Assembly: GCA_000471045.1 (NCBI GenBank)
Contig: KI301992.1
Location: 295,701-359,700 of the forward strand
From: an actinobacterium LLX17
Lineage (GTDB): Bacteria; Actinomycetota; Actinomycetes; Propionibacteriales; Nocardioidaceae
Direction: 5' to 3'
Length of the DNA stretch: 64,000 nt
Below, piece by piece: positions 60,980-64,000 of this stretch (the stretch's first letter is position 1; each line of letters opens with the position of its first letter). The notes beneath the pieces are model-generated. The model saw only the letters and a program-made list of their open reading frames with translations, was not told where the DNA came from and made no database searches. The position numbers were made by a program, and so were the translations under genes.

Positions 60980-61743
60980 CCGCTGGCCCCGGCTGGGACC
61001 CGAACGTCTACCTGCGGCACGCCTCCGACCGATCTCGTCCGTTCGTCGACCTCCTCGCCCGGGTGCCGGGGGAGCCGCGCTCGATCATCGACCTCGGGTG
61101 CGGTCCCGGCCATCTCACCGACGTGCTGCTGGCGCGGTGGCCCGATGCGACCGTGCACGGTGTCGACTCCTCGGCCGAGATGATCGAGGCCGCCCGCGCC
61201 CGCGCCGATGGCGCGACGTACGAGCACGCCGACGTGGTCACCTGGACGCCCTCGCGAGCGGTCGACCTCATCGTGTCGAACGCACTGTTCCAGTGGGTGC
61301 CGGAACGCGCCGAGGTGATTCGCCGGCTGACCGACTCGGTGTCGCCCGGCGGGGCCTTCGCGCTGCAGGTGCCGGACAACGCCGACGCGCCCAGTCATCG
61401 GCTGCTGCGCGAGCTGGCGGCGCGAGAGCCGTACGCACCGCACACCGCGAGCGCGCAGCACGTGCCGCCGGGGCCGCCGGAGGAGTACCTCGACCTCTTC
61501 GCCGGGCTGGGGTGGACGGTCGACGCGTGGTCGACGACCTACCTGCACGTGCTGCCGGGCGAGGACCCGGTGTGGAGCTGGGTCTCCGGCACCGGCGCCC
61601 GGCCCGTGCTGCAGTCGTTGCCGGACCACCTGCGCGAGCGCTTCGTCGCCGAGTACCAGGCGGCCTTGCGCGAGGCCTACCCCTCGCGGCCGTACGGCAC
61701 GGTCCTGCCCTTCCGACGCACCTTCGCCGTCGCCCAGCGGTAG
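60976..61743 (+). CDS. tam: Trans-aconitate 2-methyltransferase
   Basis: 255 residues, SAM methyltransferase: WDPNVYLRHASDRSRPFVDLL, motif I IIDLGCGPGHLTDVL, SNALFQWVPE, and C-terminal LPFRRTFAVA. Methylates trans-aconitate, which inhibits the TCA cycle. GTG overlaps the amidase stop. Confidence 0.92.
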   Translation: MTAGPGWDPNVYLRHASDRSRPFVDLLARVPGEPRSIIDLGCGPGHLTDVLLARWPDATVHGVDSSAEMIEAARARADGATYEHADVVTWTPSRAVDLIVSNALFQWVPERAEVIRRLTDSVSPGGAFALQVPDNADAPSHRLLRELAAREPYAPHTASAQHVPPGPPEEYLDLFAGLGWTVDAWSTTYLHVLPGEDPVWSWVSGTGARPVLQSLPDHLRERFVAEYQAALREAYPSRPYGTVLPFRRTFAVAQR

Positions 61744-61756
61744 CCTTGTGCCGCGA

Positions 61757-61838
61757 TCCCCGGTTGGTCTGCCGGCAGGGCCCGCCTGACTTTGAATCAG
61801 GACAAGCGACGCAGGTTCGACTCCTGCCCGGGGAGCCA
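61757..61838 (+). tRNA. tRNA-Gln (TTG), atypical arms
   Basis: Acceptor TCCCCGG/CCGGGGA, anticodon arm CCTGA-CTTTGAA-TCAGG (anticodon TTG), T-arm GCAGG-TTCGACT-CCTGC, encoded CCA at 61836-61838. 79 nt before CCA because of a long D region and a 9-nt variable region. Position upstream of glmU agrees with actinobacterial tRNA-Gln. Confidence 0.85.
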
Positions 61839-61860
61839 CGTGCGATGTCAGCCACTCTGG

Positions 61861-61941
61861 GCGGTCAGCGCGCAACCCTTCCCCGCTCGGAAAGGTTGCG
61901 GACACACCGCCCCGCCGCCGGAAGGGTTGCTGGCTCACCGC
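61861..61941. repeat. 81-bp structured repeat element, copy B
   Basis: Half-sites forward at 61861-61882, reversed at 61889-61910 and 61920-61941; forward versus last reversed match in 19 of 22. Exactly the same length as copy A and about 54 of 81 bases identical, the identities lying mostly in the half-sites. Confidence 0.8.
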
Positions 61942-62003
61942 TCCTGGTGGGCCCCGGGACGCCGTAAGGTGTCAGGGTTCGCCCCGCCACCTCGAGGAGA
62001 CAC

Positions 62004-63434
62004 GTGAGCACCCAGGTCACCGCGGTCGTGCTGGCCGCCGGCGCCGGCACCCGCATGCGGTCGTCCCGCGCGAAGGTCCTGCACGAGATCGGCGGACGCA
62101 GCCTCGTGGCGCACGCCCTCGGTGCGGTCCGCGAGGTCGGAGCCGAGGTCCGCGTCGCCGTGGTGGGTCACGACCGCGAGGCCGTGTCGGCCGCCGTCAC
62201 CGAGACCGATCCCGATGCCGTGCAGGTCGTGCAGGAGGAGCAGCGCGGCACGGGTCACGCCGTCCAGGTGGCGCTGCAAGGTCTGCCTCAGGCGCCCGTC
62301 GGCACCGTGCTGATCACCTACGGCGACGTGCCGCTGCTCGACGCCCCCACGCTGGCGGGCTTCCTGGCCGATCACCATGAGGCCTCCCGCGCGGTGACGA
62401 TCCTGACGGCTCGGGTCGGCGATCCCACCGGCTACGGCCGCATCGTGCGCGACGAGTCCGGCGCGGTGCAAGCGATCCGCGAGCACCGCGACGCCTCCGA
62501 CGAGGAGCGCCGCATCCCGGAGATCAACAGCGGGGTGCTCGCGGTCGAGGCCGAGTTCCTGGCGCGGGCGCTCGCCGGCCTGCGGTCCGACAACGACCAG
62601 GGCGAGCTGTACCTGACCGACGTCGTGGCCCGCGCCGTCGCCGACGGCCTGCCGGTCGGAGCTCACGTGCTCGAGGACGTCTGGCAGACCGAGGGCGTCA
62701 ACGATCGCGCCCAGCTGGCGCGCCTGGGCCGCGAGCTGAACCGCCGCATCGTCGACCGCTGGATGCGTGAGGGCGTCACGGTCGTCGACCCCGAGACGAC
62801 GTGGATCGACTCCGCCGTCGAGCTCGCCCCTGACGTCACCCTCCTGCCCGGCATCCAGCTGCTCGGCGCCACGAGCGTGGCCACCGGCGCGACGATCGGC
62901 CCCGACACCACGCTGCGCAACGTCGAGGTGCACGCCGGTGCCCAGGTGGTGCGCACGCACGGGTCCGACGCAGTCGTCGGCGTCGGCGCCACCGTCGGCC
63001 CCTTCGCGTACCTGCGTCCCGGCACGGTCCTCGACACCGAGGCCAAGGTCGGCACCTTCGTCGAGACCAAGAACTCCCACGTCGGCGCCGGTGCCAAGGT
63101 GCCGCACCTCAGCTACATCGGCGACGCCGAGATCGGCGACGGGTCAAACATCGGCGCAGGCACCATCACCGCCAACTACGACGGCGTCGCCAAGCACCGC
63201 ACGACGGTCGGCAAGCACGCCCGCACCGGCTCCGACAACGTCTTCGTCGCACCGGTCACGATCGGTGACGGCGCCTACACTGCCGCGGGTACCACAGTGC
63301 GCGACGACGTCCCGCCGGGGGCGCTGGCGATCGGCGAAGGTCGTCAGAGGACCATGGAGGGGTGGGTCGAGTCGAAGCGACCCGGTACCTCGGCCGCCGA
63401 GGCAGCACGTCGAGCACGGGAGAACCAGCAGTGA
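62004..63434 (+). CDS. glmU: Bifunctional GlmU (acetyltransferase/uridyltransferase)
   Basis: 476 residues. N-terminal uridyltransferase: VVLAAGAGTRMRSSRAKVL, ITYGDVPLLD; C-terminal left-handed beta-helix acetyltransferase with hexapeptides and SYIGDAEIGDGSNIGAG, NYDGVAKHRTTVG. Makes UDP-GlcNAc. GTG 62004 behind GAGGAG. Stop overlaps prs. Confidence 0.97.
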   Translation: MSTQVTAVVLAAGAGTRMRSSRAKVLHEIGGRSLVAHALGAVREVGAEVRVAVVGHDREAVSAAVTETDPDAVQVVQEEQRGTGHAVQVALQGLPQAPVGTVLITYGDVPLLDAPTLAGFLADHHEASRAVTILTARVGDPTGYGRIVRDESGAVQAIREHRDASDEERRIPEINSGVLAVEAEFLARALAGLRSDNDQGELYLTDVVARAVADGLPVGAHVLEDVWQTEGVNDRAQLARLGRELNRRIVDRWMREGVTVVDPETTWIDSAVELAPDVTLLPGIQLLGATSVATGATIGPDTTLRNVEVHAGAQVVRTHGSDAVVGVGATVGPFAYLRPGTVLDTEAKVGTFVETKNSHVGAGAKVPHLSYIGDAEIGDGSNIGAGTITANYDGVAKHRTTVGKHARTGSDNVFVAPVTIGDGAYTAAGTTVRDDVPPGALAIGEGRQRTMEGWVESKRPGTSAAEAARRARENQQ

Positions 63435-64000
63435 CCGACCTCCAGTCCGCCACCGGTCAGACGACGGCGAGCTCGCCCAGCTCGAGCTCCCGCACGCCGA
63501 CCAAGAACCTCATGCTGTTCTCGGGTCGTGCGCACCAGCCGCTCGCCCAGGAGGTCGCCGAGCTCCTCGACGTCGAGCTCGTGCCCACCACGGCGTACGA
63601 CTTCGCCAACGGCGAGATCTACGTCCGCTTCGACGAGTCGGTGCGCGGCTGCGACGCCTTCGTCATCCAGAGCCACGCCGCGCCCATCAACGACGCGATC
63701 ATGGAGCAGCTCATCATGATCGACGCCCTCAAGCGCGCGTCGGCCAAGCGCATCACGGTCGTGCTGCCCTTCTACGGCTACGCCCGCCAGGACAAGAAGC
63801 ACCTCGGCCGCGAGCCCATCTCGGCCCGCCTGGTCGCCGACCTCTTCCTGGCCGCCGGCGCCGACCGCCTCATGACGGTCGACCTGCACACGGCGCAGAT
63901 CCAGGGCTTCTTCGACGGCCCCGTCGACCACCTGCTCGCCATGCCGATCCTCACCCGCTACGTGCGTGAGAAGTACAGCGACCGCTCGTTCGCGGTCGTC
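63431..64000 (+). CDS. prs: Ribose-phosphate pyrophosphokinase (partial)
   Basis: 190 codons visible before the right edge. Ser/Thr-rich N-terminal extension of about 25 residues, then NLMLFSGRAHQPLAQEVA, FANGEIYVRFDESVRG, YGYARQDKKHLGREPISA (ATP loop) and DLHTAQIQGFF (Mg2+ site). Makes PRPP. GTG overlaps the glmU stop. Confidence 0.96.
   Translation, partial: MTDLQSATGQTTASSPSSSSRTPTKNLMLFSGRAHQPLAQEVAELLDVELVPTTAYDFANGEIYVRFDESVRGCDAFVIQSHAAPINDAIMEQLIMIDALKRASAKRITVVLPFYGYARQDKKHLGREPISARLVADLFLAAGADRLMTVDLHTAQIQGFFDGPVDHLLAMPILTRYVREKYSDRSFAVV

Overview
The window is high-GC actinobacterial chromosomal DNA. Gene content and order (citA/pdxH, ideR, WhiB and small MerR-type regulators, mscL, a UGPase-moeA-rimJ-membrane protein cluster, then pmt/rsmI/metG/tatD/rpfB/rsmA/ispE and tRNA-Gln/glmU/prs) resemble the Mycobacterium Rv0985-Rv1018 neighbourhood and especially Nocardioidaceae. 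An Aeromicrobium- or Nocardioides-like organism is my inference; no marker here fixes the genus. No phage, IS element, CRISPR array or rRNA operon was seen, and no gene-free stretch exceeds about 300 bases.

Layout. 1-11.5 kb: metabolic and membrane genes (aldo-keto reductase, citrate synthase 2, PdxH, DedA, photolyase, IdeR, a coupled cyclopropane-synthase-like methyltransferase/DUF1295 pair, a TetR/thioesterase pair with a clear operator). 11.6-25 kb: a WhiB3/WhiD-like regulator divergent from a small MerR-type regulator, tRNA-Arg, two tandem lipoprotein esterases, mscL, FmdB, two CorC/HlyC-type membrane proteins, and the UGPase-MoeA/Glp-RimJ-GlpR-like cluster, ending at tRNA-Ala. 25.5-28 kb: a divergent zinc-starvation block of cysteine-free ribosomal proteins (L36, L32, L31, L28, L33, S14) plus a CobW/Mrf-like protein around a Fur-family (Zur) box. 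28-31 kb: MmpL transporter with its TetR regulator and operator. 31-41.7 kb: a Tad/Flp pilus locus (flp, tadE, tadG, cpaB, cpaE, cpaF, tadB, tadC) with a second, orphan tadG whose leader copies the flp leader; an ECF sigma factor and a DUF4349 protein lie between. 42.6-45.4 kb: alkane hydroxylase alkB, two rubredoxins and a TetR regulator, with two phased dyads upstream of alkB. 45.4-45.8 kb: SMR exporter under an apparent guanidine-III riboswitch. 45.8-64 kb: the conserved housekeeping run (Pmt, RsmI, MetG, TatD, RpfB, RsmA, a degenerate amidase, IspE, ABC-F, a secreted surface protein, MarR/amidase/Tam, tRNA-Gln, GlmU, and Prs cut by the right edge).

The most interesting items are: (1) an 81-bp three-half-site structured repeat in two copies that bracket marR-amidase-tam-tRNA-Gln; (2) the zinc-sparing ribosome block with a CobW-like protein that has no P-loop and may be a hibernation-factor recruiter (Mrf); (3) the guanidine-III switch on the SMR exporter; (4) the partly duplicated Tad locus with duplicated RNA leader and hairpins controlling flp/tadE; (5) the gephyrin-like MoeA plus membrane partner pair; (6) an AtzH-like/amidase fusion in which the amidase catalytic triad has been replaced.
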